A DNA stretch of 35,373 nucleotides from Gryganskiella cystojenkinii (Eukaryota; Mortierellomycota; Mortierellomycetes; Mortierellales; Mortierellaceae), in contig JAAAIG010000102.1 in the NCBI GenBank assembly GCA_015852425.1, positions 32,412-67,784 of the forward strand. Reading direction: 5' to 3'. The notes beneath the pieces were generated by a model. That model was not told where the DNA came from. It saw nothing but the letters and a program-made list of their open reading frames with translations, and did no database searches. This document shows positions 8,988 to 20,500 of this stretch, piece by piece. The translations under genes were made by a program, and so were the position numbers. Position 1 is the stretch's first letter, and the number at the start of each line of letters is the position of its first letter.

Positions 8988-11160
8988 CGAAATCAAGAGG
9001 ATAGGAGAAGAGAGAGCTAAGGGTATCTGACTGTTAACGGGAGGGCAAAAGAAAACAGTCGAGTCCGCTCCCACTGCAAATATTTTGTTTTCTTTAACTT
9101 TTTCTTTCCAGCGGTTCCTTTGTGCGCTCAAGTCCAATATCCTGGTTGTTTCCTGTGTTCAACAGAAGATTGACCGACCCCCTTTTTTTGCCCTTCTCTC
9201 ATGGCAGTTGTACCATGCCGGAGATGGTTGTCCGTCGCCGGTGTTTACTCTTTCGATTCAATGTCGATTTCATTTTTTTTTCTATTCTTCTCGGAACAGA
9301 ACCTCCATCAAATCTTTGGGTTGTCAGGTGTGTCCTCCGTTTAGTCCAGAAAACAATTACGATCGCACCCTTGACGCCAAACCAAAGAAGAAAAGAAGTC
9401 GAATGGAATATATGTGTGTGTGCGAGGGAGAGACGGAGAGAGGGAAAGAGAAAAAGGGCATGGCAAGGGTCCAGAAAAAACGTTTTGACTATATTTGTGG
9501 AAATGAGGCCTGTCGCCTTGAATTTCCACAGTCTTCCCATTGCGACGGTGGTGCTTGGGACAAGCCCAAAAAAAAAGAATCCAAAAAATGTGCCCAAGCG
9601 CCCACGTTACTTTTGGTGTGCATAATTTCTTGTGTTTCTTGATTTCCCATTGTCGCATCCTGTGCGACGCAGCCAAGGCCCTGTCCTTGAAAATTGAATC
9701 ATTCCTCGATTTTGAGCGTTGCCTGTCACAAGAATTTATTAGTGCTGGAAAAAGGTAAGTAGTGACGAGAAGACGGGGTGTTATTTTCTCGCCTAGACTG
9801 ACATTCTGCCGTTGTCCCTCCTTTGATTTGTCCGTTTCGTCCAGTAGGTCAGGGTACCTGTCTTCTCTTTACGACTGATTGTGTTTGAAAGGGCTTTAAG
9901 TGATAAGGAACTTACTGCGCGCATGGAGCAAAATTGACATGCTTTTGGCGACTCTTAATTTTTTTTTTCATTGGCAAAGGAAACCACCATCCGTCTGTAG
10001 ACAGGTCACACCATAGGACTTGCCGTTAATAACACTTTTTTTTTTTGGTTTTCATTTCCGTTCACGCTTATCCTCAAAAATAGAGTGTGGTAATTGCTAT
10101 GCGATCTTTTTCTTACTGGCCTCTCCCGTTCCTATGATTCCTCTTCTTCCCTGAACTGTCATTCACGACACTGGTGGCACGAGTCATAGTCAAGTACGAT
10201 TTTTGATACGGGATTTTTTTTGTTGCGATAGGAGGGGGCGATGGGTTCTTAAGCGAGGAAAAAACAGGTGACCCGGATCCTGATAAACAACCTGACCTTG
10301 GCTGTGTCCCTTCATATCCATGAAGCAAAGAAGGAGCGGTGCATGAATTTCTTTCAATTATCCAATATTTTCTGGTCATGCAGTGGTCAATGTGCACTTG
10401 TCCAGTCTGCAAGACTCCGAGACGAAATACAATTGACAACGATGGGATGGTTCTCCTTTTCAAATGTCAATTTTCGGACAGGGCCTTGGGTCGGTCGTCT
10501 TTCTGTCTGGATCGGCCATGTTGTCCTTCCACGCTTTCCATGCTCCGCACCTCCGACTTCATTCGTATAGCTATCCTTTTTTGGTTACTCTTAAGAAAGA
10601 GAACAAAAAAAAAGTTGTCATGGTCTTGTTGTGTGTATGTACGCGTTTTATTTTTATATCTGCCCGCGACTGCTATCTACGCGCCACCAAAAAAATAGGC
10701 TATGGCAAGCTGTTTCTCGAGTCACGCCTCTGTTATTCCCTCCAAGTCGAGCAACGTGCCTCGACATGGTGTCTAATATGCGACGGCATATAGGAGTAAC
10801 TGATAAATACCCCTGTTGGCAGTATATGAATCATTTCCCATTTTTCTTTTTGATCCGACTTCATAATCTCTGAAATGCGAGGTTCACAATGAGATATTGA
10901 ACAAAAATGAAGAAATAAATAAACAAAGCAATGATGGAAGCGGCGCGCTTTTCATTTCTCTTTGTCGATCTGCATCTGTCTTGATCTGTGGTCGTTGTTT
11001 GCTGTTCACGCACGGCACGCCGCCTTTCTGGATTGCACGTATCCCTTCTGCTCTAACTCCCAGAAGGACGCGTATGAAGCACAGGACAGTCCTTTTCAGA
11101 TGACAATCAGAATATGCTTCCCCTAGACAAATACACTTGTCACCTCAGATTTAGCTCACC
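8988..11160. other. 2.2-kb divergent intergenic region without a supported gene
   Basis: This lies between the minus-strand zinc-finger gene and the plus-strand gene at 11465. Overlapping open frames occur on both strands (for example around 9085-9760 and 10110-10800), but none shows a domain, a convincing start or a consistent exon chain. One plus frame near 10378-10480 contains a Cys cluster resembling a zinc ribbon (see findings). A GTAAGT near 9755 could be a chance match. I find no tRNA, rRNA or mobile-element ends by eye. Confidence 0.5.
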
Positions 11161-11170
11161 GCCTTCGTCC

Positions 11171-11178
11171 TATATATA
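11171..11178 (+). promoter_or_regulatory. TATA box (TATATATA)
   Basis: The element lies about 290 nt before the ATG at 11465. A CT-rich leader and a CA microsatellite (about 11417-11430) follow. An ATG at 11188 is only 10 nt downstream, so it is probably upstream of the transcript start. Confidence 0.45.
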
Positions 11179-11464
11179 CCACACAAAATGCCTTTTTCTC
11201 CACGTTCATGCATACAGCCAGACCGATTTCCTGATTTCAAGACGCAGAAAATCATTGAATACATTTGCGACCAACAAGGAAGAGAGAGGAAGAGGTTGAC
11301 ACTCGTAAGCTTTCTTTGGACCCAGTACTTTCCCGACTGCAAAAGTAACCAACTTTGAACTTTTATCTTGTTTTCTCCTCCTCTTCTTTTTCCTCCTCTA
11401 TTTCTCTTCTCAAAATCACACACACACACACCCGTACAAGAACAGCATATCCTTACCAAACACC

Positions 11465-14400
11465 ATGACAAATAACTCTGTAGCTGTGAAACGTTCAGGT
11501 CGAATTCGGGCTCGCGCTATCACCAAGAATCCTGATCTCATCTCTGTCGCCGAAGATACTCTTCCGGTCGTGGCTACTACCGACAACAGCAGCGACAACA
11601 ACACGGACAAATATATCGACAAGACTGCCAGGCAGTCATCATCATCATCTTCCCCTTCCGTTGCAGACGAAACAAAGAATCCGGGACATGTGATCTCTGC
11701 CTCGAATCCTTCTCGTCGAGGTCGGAGTGGCGGCCCTCTTCCCACCCTTGAAGAAATCTATCTACAATTCAGGAACGTAGTTTCTGTTGCGACCAGTGGG
11801 CCAAGGAGAAGTGAAGCTGCTCCCGCAAAAGCCCCTATCCAAGCAGATAAGGTCCCTCCTCTAGTTGTACTTGTTGATACTGCAAACACCGCCGAAACAC
11901 TACTCACTGCAGCGACTCAAGTTGTAGTTGCAAAGCCGAAAACCGCTCGTCGAGGTAAACCTGTCAAGGCCGCCCCTGCCCCTGAAGCGGTCGAAGAGAC
12001 TTCTCCTGTCGTAGTTACTCAGCCCATCGTCGAAAAATCAGAATCGTCTTTGACTTTTGCGAAATTTGCTCCAGATCGAAAAGGCAAGGTTATTGCTGTC
12101 CAAGATACATGGGTCTCTTCCGAGTTCGATTCTGAGCCTGAGTCTGGGTCGGAGACTTCAGCTGTGGTAATTACAGCTCAGCTCACAGTCAGAGAGTCGC
12201 AAACCGTCTTGAAGCCTGAAACGTCCGCTAGTCGGAACCAAAAGAGTAGAGCCTTTATCCATCGAATGAACGAACCCGCGACAGTGACCTTGAATGGGTC
12301 CGAGAACAGGGCCGTTGCAGCAGTTCATCTCGTCGTTGAATCGAAGCAGTCAATCGAGCCATCGACCACCGTTGTGCCTCCTTGTCATGGTCATCAAGTC
12401 GAAACCGTCTATTCCACGACCGTTTCCGAGGTAGAAATGAACTCTAGCCCCTTCGATCTGGTCTCTGTGGCAGAGAGGGCAGCTCAGATTCATCCTACAG
12501 CAGATGTGAATTCTTCTGTCGAGGATCCGATTTTGGGACCTGCTTTGGTCTCAAACATTATCACTACTGAAGCTCCACCAACGCCACTCAAGGAGTGGAT
12601 CAGCTCGAGATCCACTTCTCCTCCCACAGAGAACGGCAAGGCCTGTCATCCACTGAAGGCTTCTCCAATTCGACCGTCTCAGAAAGCGACTGCCCCTAAC
12701 GACGTCTGTCATCCATATCTATCCTGTGTTCCTTCCCCGACCTCTCTACCTTCTTCAATCCGTTCCCTTTTTCCTCAAGCAAAGCCTTCGCTTTCCTCCA
12801 AGGCTACTGAAATTGCCACGGTTCAACAACAGCAACACCATGAAGAAAATTCCTCGATGAAGGTAGTTCCTCAAGAACTTTCTCTGCTGTCATCGTCAAT
12901 GTCCTCTAATAACTCCACCGCGTCCAAGAAAACTTCTTTGACAGAGACGTGCTTGAATGTCCCTTTCGAGAACGTTGCTGCCGCGGCTGGTCCCCTCTTG
13001 CAAGCCGTCGCCACCGCGACCACAGAGATCTCAGGTTCTGACCAGTTCATACTTGATATTGTGACTGTTCCGGCACCACCAAGTTCCCATTTGCCGTCTG
13101 TCCCTGACACTGCGACCTTGCTGCCTTTGGCCCAAAGCGGCGAGCAACAAGCTCTGATAAATTTGGACTCGGATCTGACTGCTACAGCTCCAGCTACTAA
13201 TGTCCCCCAAATAGTGGGCAAACGAAGGCGCACCAGCGTCAGTTGCCTGGCCTCCGCTAGAAGTGGCGACGGCAACGAGGACGAAGATCACAACGATGAT
13301 AATCCTCATTCGACATCTCGTGCTCGTACCGACATTTGGAGCGTGAGAATGATCGCGGTGAAAGATAATAACGGCCAAGGCTTTACCCAAAAGTTTTTAT
13401 CCCCTGGCGCCACTACAGCTCGCCTCTATCTTGCTCAAGTCCGAGGAAAAGATGGCGGAATCTTGCCCTCACACAGTTCACTGCCGTCTCCAACAACGAC
13501 CCCCTCGACCCTCAACGGGGTCATTATTCCGCCTCCAGAGAGAGATGTCGATCTAGATAAAAAATGGGAGTGCTATCATGCCCAGAGGGAACAAGCCTTA
13601 GAGTCCCTGTATGGTCAATGGAAAGACGCCGAGATGGCAACGTTGGCACAGAGGGAGCAGAGTCAACACTTGGCTGAGGAAGCTTATACGACCACATTCG
13701 AAAACACCGTTACCCCGTCCACTCTTGTAACATTGGCGCATAGTACGAATGCATCACTCCCTCCTAGGCTGCAATCTGTAAGTGATTAAAAAAAATATGG
13801 AAAACTCCCTTAGATTTAACCCACCCTAATTTTGACCCGTTCCTTTCATTTTGTATCAATCACCTAAAAAAATAGCCTCCACTGACAAACCTCGGACTCT
13901 TTCCATGGATCGAAATGACCATGTCCCGTCTTCTCCGCGACCACAAGTTGTCTTCAGGTCCTGACTGTCATCCACTTTCGCATTTGATCTATTGGATGCC
14001 TCGAACCCCACCCGTCATCGGTTACGATCAACGGGGCTGGGGCGGACCTCAACTTCAATTCTCGATTATCCCAGTTTGGAAAACGGGTACTGCTGCGGAT
14101 GGTCCCTTGATTTCCGATCATCCGGTCCTCACTTTCCCTTTCCCAACAAAGTCCACGAGCAGCAGCGGTAACAGTGGTAATCAGGCGATTGCTCACATTT
14201 CTTCTGGACATTCCTCATCATCCACGTATTTATTAACGGATACAGACATTGAAATGATGGACACTTCTTTTTCTTCTGCTGTTATCGGGAAGAAGAGATA
14301 CGAGCATTATAAGTTCCATCTGAGAACCGATCAAGTAGCTCGTTGGCTCCATATCAGCACTCAAGATCTGGTCGCGTTCTTGGCTCTTGCTCATCCGATC

Positions 14401-15886
14401 GAGCTCATGCACTTGAATACCTATATCAACTTTCGACGCGAGCTGATGGCATATTGCGAACGTAAGCTTTATTTCTTTCATTTTTTTTTTCTTTTTTCTT
14501 TCAATCTCGTCCTATCTTCTTGACACATCTTCAACTGACACTCGCCCTCTCTCTTTATTCCCTCATCGTCTACGTTTAGTGATGCCATTCACCCAGGTCT
14601 GGGCTCGAGAGAAACTCGACCTCCTGTCCAACAGTCATCAACACGAACTCTTTACAAAGCTCAGGTACCTGGATCAAGAGCGACAACGTATCCTCTTCTT
14701 GAATTTGGACAGCTCTATCCGTCGTCGCCGTAAAGTGTACCCTTTCTGGAGTGATTTGAATATGAGCTGTCCCCTGTTTATTTGTATGGATCCAAATGAT
14801 CACCCTCGTCTCGCCACAAAGGTCTTTGATGACGAGGACAACCGCAGAGAATTCTCCAGCCTCCTCCAAGTCTGGTCAGAATATCAGGTTCAAATCCCCG
14901 CCGAGCAGGACTTCTATCGAAACCCAGAGCGTTGGTTCCAGACATTGGAGGAACCCATTGAGCGATCTACGAAGGGTCATCATCATCCTTGTGCCTCAGT
15001 CGAGGAGATGGCCGAAACCCTCTGGAGAGATTATGCGGATTTGAAATGTGAAGAGGTCAAGCGTCAGCTCTTCCGAAAGAGCCATGGGAGCGTCATCAAG
15101 GATGAACAATCCGTCGTCATCCCGCTCGATCTTCGTCATCACTACAAATGTCCGACAAGGGTGCCTTTCGGAACCAATGGTGTCGACTTTGGGACTGTTC
15201 GTCCCGACGCAGATCTGAGTTCCAGGATTACAGAGGTCGAGGTTGAGAGCTGGCGCCATGAACTCGATTCAATCCTAACCTGGCATCGATCCACGTTGAC
15301 AGAAAAAGATCGGACATTTGAAGGTGCCATCATGATGTCCAAGGGGCGAAAGAGTCCCTGGTACGAACTCGACCCTCGTGAAGAGGTGAACAAGCTCTGG
15401 ACAGAACCCGCGGTGATGAGGACCTTGCATCATTCTGTGGGACAGGAGATGGAAGCCGAGAGGACCTTGCAGGAAGAAGCTGTGAAAACCGCGGTCAGAC
15501 AACAACACTCCTTCCTGATCTGGCTACAGGAACAAGAACGGGATCAGAAAGAACAAAACATAACTCTCGGAAACAGGTCAGTAGATTTGAGCGAACAACA
15601 GCAACAACAGCAACAGCAGCAAGGACAGCCATCAGGCCGCGATTCGCGAACTCAAGGGCAGCAACTCTTTACTCAAGATCAGCAGCAGCATCAACTGAGT
15701 CCAAGTTTTTGGCTGCCAGTCCAAGGACAACAAGCTTTTGGTCAGGTGCAGCAACAGCAACCATACTATGTTAATGTCGGTACTGCCACCACTTCGTCTC
15801 AACTCCAGCAATTCAGCCAAAGTCCTCTTCCATGGTCGTTGTCGTCACATTCGTCACTTTCTGCGATTCCTTCCTCGGGAACGTAA
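11465..15886 (+). CDS. Large protein of unknown family, three exons (1,401 aa)
   Basis: Not recognised. Exons are 11465-13777, 13876-14461 and 14580-15886. The donors are GTAAGT and GTAAGC, the acceptors are TAG, and the phases (0, then 1) join cleanly. Residues 1 to about 770 are low-complexity Ser/Thr/Pro/Val-rich. A basic cluster (GKRRR, near residue 585) is followed at once by an acidic run, which suggests a nuclear protein. The part from about residue 600 to 1290 looks folded, with Trp, Tyr and charged heptad-like stretches. The tail (about 1300-1401) is Gln-rich with a Gln run near 1306. I see no catalytic motif, zinc ligand set, signal peptide or membrane span. The ATG at 11465 has a good context (AACACC before it). 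A longer N-terminus via an upstream exon is possible (see findings). It converges on the NDUFAF4-like gene. Confidence 0.75.
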
Positions 15887-16057
15887 CTGGAGATCACTAT
15901 CACGACTCTCACTACCTGCGATCTCTTTTCTGATTGTGTTCCTGAGCCCCCCCACACACACGACTTTATGGCTTTTCAGCTTTATGACCTTTGACAATCC
16001 TCTTTTTCCCTGCCACATATAATACCCGCGACAATTTTCATGTTGTTGATAAACAAA

Positions 16058-16063
16058 AATAAA
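16058..16063 (+). terminator. Poly(A) signal AATAAA
   Basis: The hexamer is 172 nt after the stop of the 1,401-residue protein. It lies only 19 bp from the oppositely oriented signal of the convergent gene. Confidence 0.55.
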
Positions 16064-16081
16064 CAAACAGAAAAGAATCCG

Positions 16082-16087
16082 TTTATT
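16082..16087 (-). terminator. Poly(A) signal AATAAA (minus strand)
   Basis: The hexamer is on the minus strand 28 nt after the stop at 16115 of the NDUFAF4-like gene. Confidence 0.55.
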
Positions 16088-16114
16088 TTTTTTTTTAAAT
16101 AATTTAAACAATAT

Positions 16115-17271
16115 TTACTTTGTCCTACGCTCTCCTCCAGCCGAAGACCGCGATGACGATGAGGTCGCTTTGGCTGATACTGAAGTTGTTGATGATGACG
16201 ATGACGATGAAGCCGAAGTCGGTTTGACTCCTGCCGCCTCCTCTGCTTCTGTGACTGAACTGGGTTTCTCCAGAATCTCGACGCCACGGATGTCCTCACA
16301 CCAGACACCGGCCTCGCGTCCCTTGGCATCCTTTCCGGGGATAATTGTATACGTGTTGATATACTTTGTGATCGCCTTAAGATCCTGCCTCTTGATATCA
16401 AACTCTTCCGAGAGTCGCTCCTCAGTCCAGACAGAGGGATCTCGGTTCCGGAGTTGAAGAATGTTCATCAACTTCAGGGACGTCAGCGTCGATCCTGTAC
16501 TGGCCGCTGACCGGGCTGTGGCAGAAGAAGTGAGCGGCGTGAACGTTCCGATAGAGTTGCTGCTGTTGATATTGGACCCTCCTGTTGATTTTGCTGGAAG
16601 CTTGCGCTTCAAGATTGCTTCGGCCTGCTCAGAGCAACAAAAAAAGAGTCAGTATACCTACTCGTATCGAGAACCACGCAGAGCTTCTTTTCCCTCTCAT
16701 TTACCTCATGATGTTTGATCTGATCAGGATCATCGACCTTGACCTGTCCAATGGTTCTGAGGTTTCCAAAGAACTGTAACTCTGCGGCCGAGGGTGTATC
16801 CTCGAGAGGTCGACTCTCTCCATCTAGGATCCCCAAAATGCGCCAAAAATAATAAAAAAAGAAATGATCAGTTTCAGAATCCTTCTTCATTAGCCGATAA
16901 AGGATCTATCCTGGCGCTCACAGCTTCCTTGCTTTGCCCTCCTCTCCTCCAAATTAATGTCTTAGCTCTTGTCTTGTCCAGATACTCAAAACAAACTTAC
17001 CGATCTTATCGTTGTTGCTGTTGATCTTGCCTAACTCTTGATCGTATTTAGCGAGTTCCTCCTCGAGTCTCCGTTGTTGCTCCAGGTAATCTTGCTTGGG
17101 TGAGGAAGAGGTTGCGTTGGTGGCATGAGCTACATTAGGAGTCTTTGAGGCATTTGCCGCTGCGACAGCAGTAGCAGAACCTGTCCGTTCCTGAATGGAT
17201 GCGGCAGAGGGGAAATGACGGGCGGCTGATTTCGCTCCCGAGGCTGCGGTTTTTGATGCAGAGTTTCCCAT
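16115..17271 (-). CDS. NDUFAF4: NDUFAF4-like (UPF0240) mitochondrial complex I assembly factor, 299 aa
   Basis: Exons (minus) are 17271-17001, 16823-16705 and 16624-16115. The phases join cleanly: a GAT codon spans intron 1, and intron 2 is phase 0. The N-terminus, MGNSAS, fits the N-myristoylation consensus (Gly2, Ser6); human NDUFAF4 also begins Met-Gly. The diagnostic part is residues about 178-230: a leucine-rich segment, then DPSVWTEERLSEEFDIK followed by QDLKAITKY. This lines up with the human segment containing PETWTAEKIMQEYQLEQKDV. NDUFAF4 acts with NDUFAF3 in early assembly of respiratory complex I. The protein is longer than the human one (about 175 aa), with Ser/Ala-rich N- and C-terminal additions and a short coiled-coil-like Gln/Glu segment near residues 65-85. 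The match comes from memory of the family, so moderate certainty. Confidence 0.65.
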
Positions 17272-17584
17272 GGTGTTTTAACTTGCTGGCTCCTTTTGGT
17301 CTTCTCAATAAGCTTGTCTTGAGGTTGGCGATCCTTATGGGTTTGTTCGAGTCGGATTCGCATTTCGCGAATGGAAGAAACACATTTCCGAAATGATGGA
17401 CAAAGCAGTCACAAGTCCGAGCCCCCTTCTTCAGTCCACTTTCTGTTTAACGTCTCATTGAGAGGGATGATCATTTTGAATGATTATTGTAATTCTTTTT
17501 ATTGCATAAAATAAAGGGGACCTGTATAACTGTAGTGTGTAGAGAATAAACAAAGACGAGGAAAGATAGAAAAAGGACAACAGT
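17272..17584. other. Gap between two minus-strand genes
   Basis: About 310 bp hold the upstream region of the NDUFAF4-like gene and the 3' UTR of SPF1, including a minus-strand AATAAA at 17498-17503, 82 nt after the SPF1 stop. No further gene is seen. Confidence 0.6.
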
Positions 17585-20500
17585 CTACTTGCGGACAATA
17601 TCCTTGGCAGCAAAGTTGCCAAAGAGGGTATTGCAGATAATTTCGAGGATCCAGGCACCAAAGTAATCGAAAGCCATGACACCCATCAACTTGGTCTTGA
17701 ACTATTTGTTTAAAAAAAGATATATCAAAGAAAAAAAAACATTGGCATGTCAATAACAATATTACACAAGAGTAAAACCAACAACAAGCTTAACAAATCG
17801 CAACACACAAGAATAAAAGGATACGTACGTCAGCAGGGAAAGGAACCAGCTGGAGCCACGTGTTGAACTCGGGCACAAACTCGGTCACACCAGCAACAGC
17901 AACACCTCCGACAGCCAACAGACCACGGTAGAGATAAGTGTTCTCTCTCAAACTTTCACGGAATGGGTGACCCTTGTAGTTGATCGCAAAAGTCGAGACT
18001 TGCATCGACAACGAAATCAAATAAATCGCAGAGTTCAACAGTCCAGGCTCGAACGTTCGCTCCAAATCAATCTCACGGTCGACCTCCAACAATTTGGCCT
18101 CATGCGTGATGTAGACAAGTGACATAATATGGATCGCAAACTGGCCCAAGACCGACAGGATAATATAAAAGTTGAAGATGTTGGGCTGAGGACGCTCCTT
18201 CGACAAATGCTCCAGGGGAGTCGCCTTGGAGATACACATGAAACAAACTGCCATCAACATGCCCATGATCGTGTGCTGGAAATCGCCATACTTGATACCA
18301 TCCAAGTGCAAGACACTCAAACTGTAAGCGGTAATCAAACAGTTCAAGGCCAAGATCTTGTACATTTGCATGGTAGCAACGAGGGTACAGCGTCCCTGGC
18401 GGATAATGTTGACAATTGACATTGGGGTTGAGAGCTTGGAAGTAAAAGGAGCAGCCGCCGAAGCATCACCGAGCTTGATCGTTGGCGGTGCCTCCTCATC
18501 CATGTCCTCGAGCATGTTGGAGATTCCATCCATATCCAACTTGGGCTTGGGAGCAGGAACAGGACGACCATTCTCATCAACGGCACCAATACCAGCAGCC
18601 TCACGAGCGGCTTGTTGTTTCGCAGCAATGACTTCAGGAGGGAAGAACTGGGCAATCTTGGCATGGGGAGGAGGAGGCTGCATGTTGAAGCGAGCAGTAA
18701 ACTTGAGCTGGTTCTCGTAAACGTTCTTGAGGCGTTGAATCTGGTTGTATTCGGCGATGCGGACCAAATCCTCGGGTTCGCCATCCAACAGGGCAACACC
18801 AATATGGGCTTGCTTTAAGGCTCCGACATCGTTTGTACCATCTCCGCACATCAGGGTCGTGTAACCTCCGGCCTTCAAGGCAGTCAAGATCGTCTCCTTT
18901 TGTCCAGGCGAAACACGAGCATAGACCCAAGTATGACGGACAAGTTCAGCGAACGAGGGCTTGTTCTCGTACTGGGCCATGGCGGGACCGGTCACACAGA
19001 TATCATAATCTCTGAAAATGGCATCGTCAAAGGGCTTGGTGGGATCCAGAGAAATAATCTTGCACTCATCAACAGACTTCCAGACAAGGTCCTCGGGTCC
19101 AGCTCCGTCCTCACGGACATCCATGATCAAGACGTCGCGGTTCACAATATCGACCTCGCGGGCAACGTGGCACGCTGTCAAGGGATTATCTCCAGTGATC
19201 ATGACGCAGCGGTGAGAGGACTCGTTCAACATCTTGATGGCCTGAGCAGAGTCAGTCTTCAAGGGGCAGTGGAAGACCAAGAAACCAGCAAAGACGAGCT
19301 GGTTCTCGATGTCGTCACGGTGGAGGGCATTGATCTGATCAGCGTTAAGACCATCAGGCAAGTACTTGTAACCAAGGGCGAGAACACGACTTCCGCGACG
19401 AGTGTACTGCTTGTAAGTCTCTTCGTAGTGGTGGGGCAACTTGGTGTACATGTTCTTGAGAGTCTCGGGAGCACCCTTGACGGCAGCAAACAACTTTGTG
19501 GTTCTGAACTCGGGGCTAGTAAGAGTAGAGATGGTCGACATACGCTTGAGAGCAGAAGAGAACTGGAAACGACGACGGATGACAAGGTGCTCCGACTTGT
19601 TGAAGGAGTTCTCAGGGTAAACGTTATCGTGCTTGCCGACCTTCCACTTGAGAGCCTCCAAGGTAACACGCTCCATAGGATCACCGACAAGACCTTCCTC
19701 GAGCTGGACAAGGGCGTGGGCGGTAGCAAGGACGTGGCGAGACGAGGCTGGAGTCTGGTCGGGGTAGATCAATCTTTCAGGCTCCTGAGCATCAATACCA
19801 CAGACACCCTCGACGACGAGGTTCTCTCCCGTCAAGGTTCCAGTCTTGTCAAAACAGCAAACATCAACCTTTCCTGCAAAGGGAATACGGAAGGGCTCAA
19901 CGCAGAAGATATGGTGACGGGCCAAAGCAATCAAAGAAGTGTTGACCGCAAGGGACAACTCCATGGGCAACTCTGGGGGGACGACAGAGGTAACGATCAA
20001 GATGCAGTCCAACAACAACTTTCCGCGCTTGCGACCACTGGCAGCTCCGATGACCCAGACGTAACGGGCAGCGAAGATGGCGAAAATAAGCAAGAACAAA
20101 ATGAACAACAAAGCCTCGAGGTTGTTGGCAGTGACACGCTCGGTCGAGTAAACCATGGTACGGACAAGTTTTCCCTGCGCGGTTCCAAATCCAGTACGGA
20201 CAACATAGCAGAGACATCCGCCATCGGGGGCCTTCAAGGAGCTGTGGGGAGATGTGACCTGGAGGACCTTGGTACCACCATAAAGAACGTTCAACTTGTC
20301 GGCGCCGTTCAATTCCAAGATATCGTCAGCCTCGCGGAGCATAATACCTTCCTTCAACAAGGGAGTCGACTCTCCAGAAAGCATGGCCTCGTTGACAATG
20401 CAAGTGCCATCGACAATGACCATATCACAAGGAACTCCAGAATCCTCCTTGGTGCGGACAATGGAAACGAGATCGCCGGGCAAGAGCTCATCCGACATGA

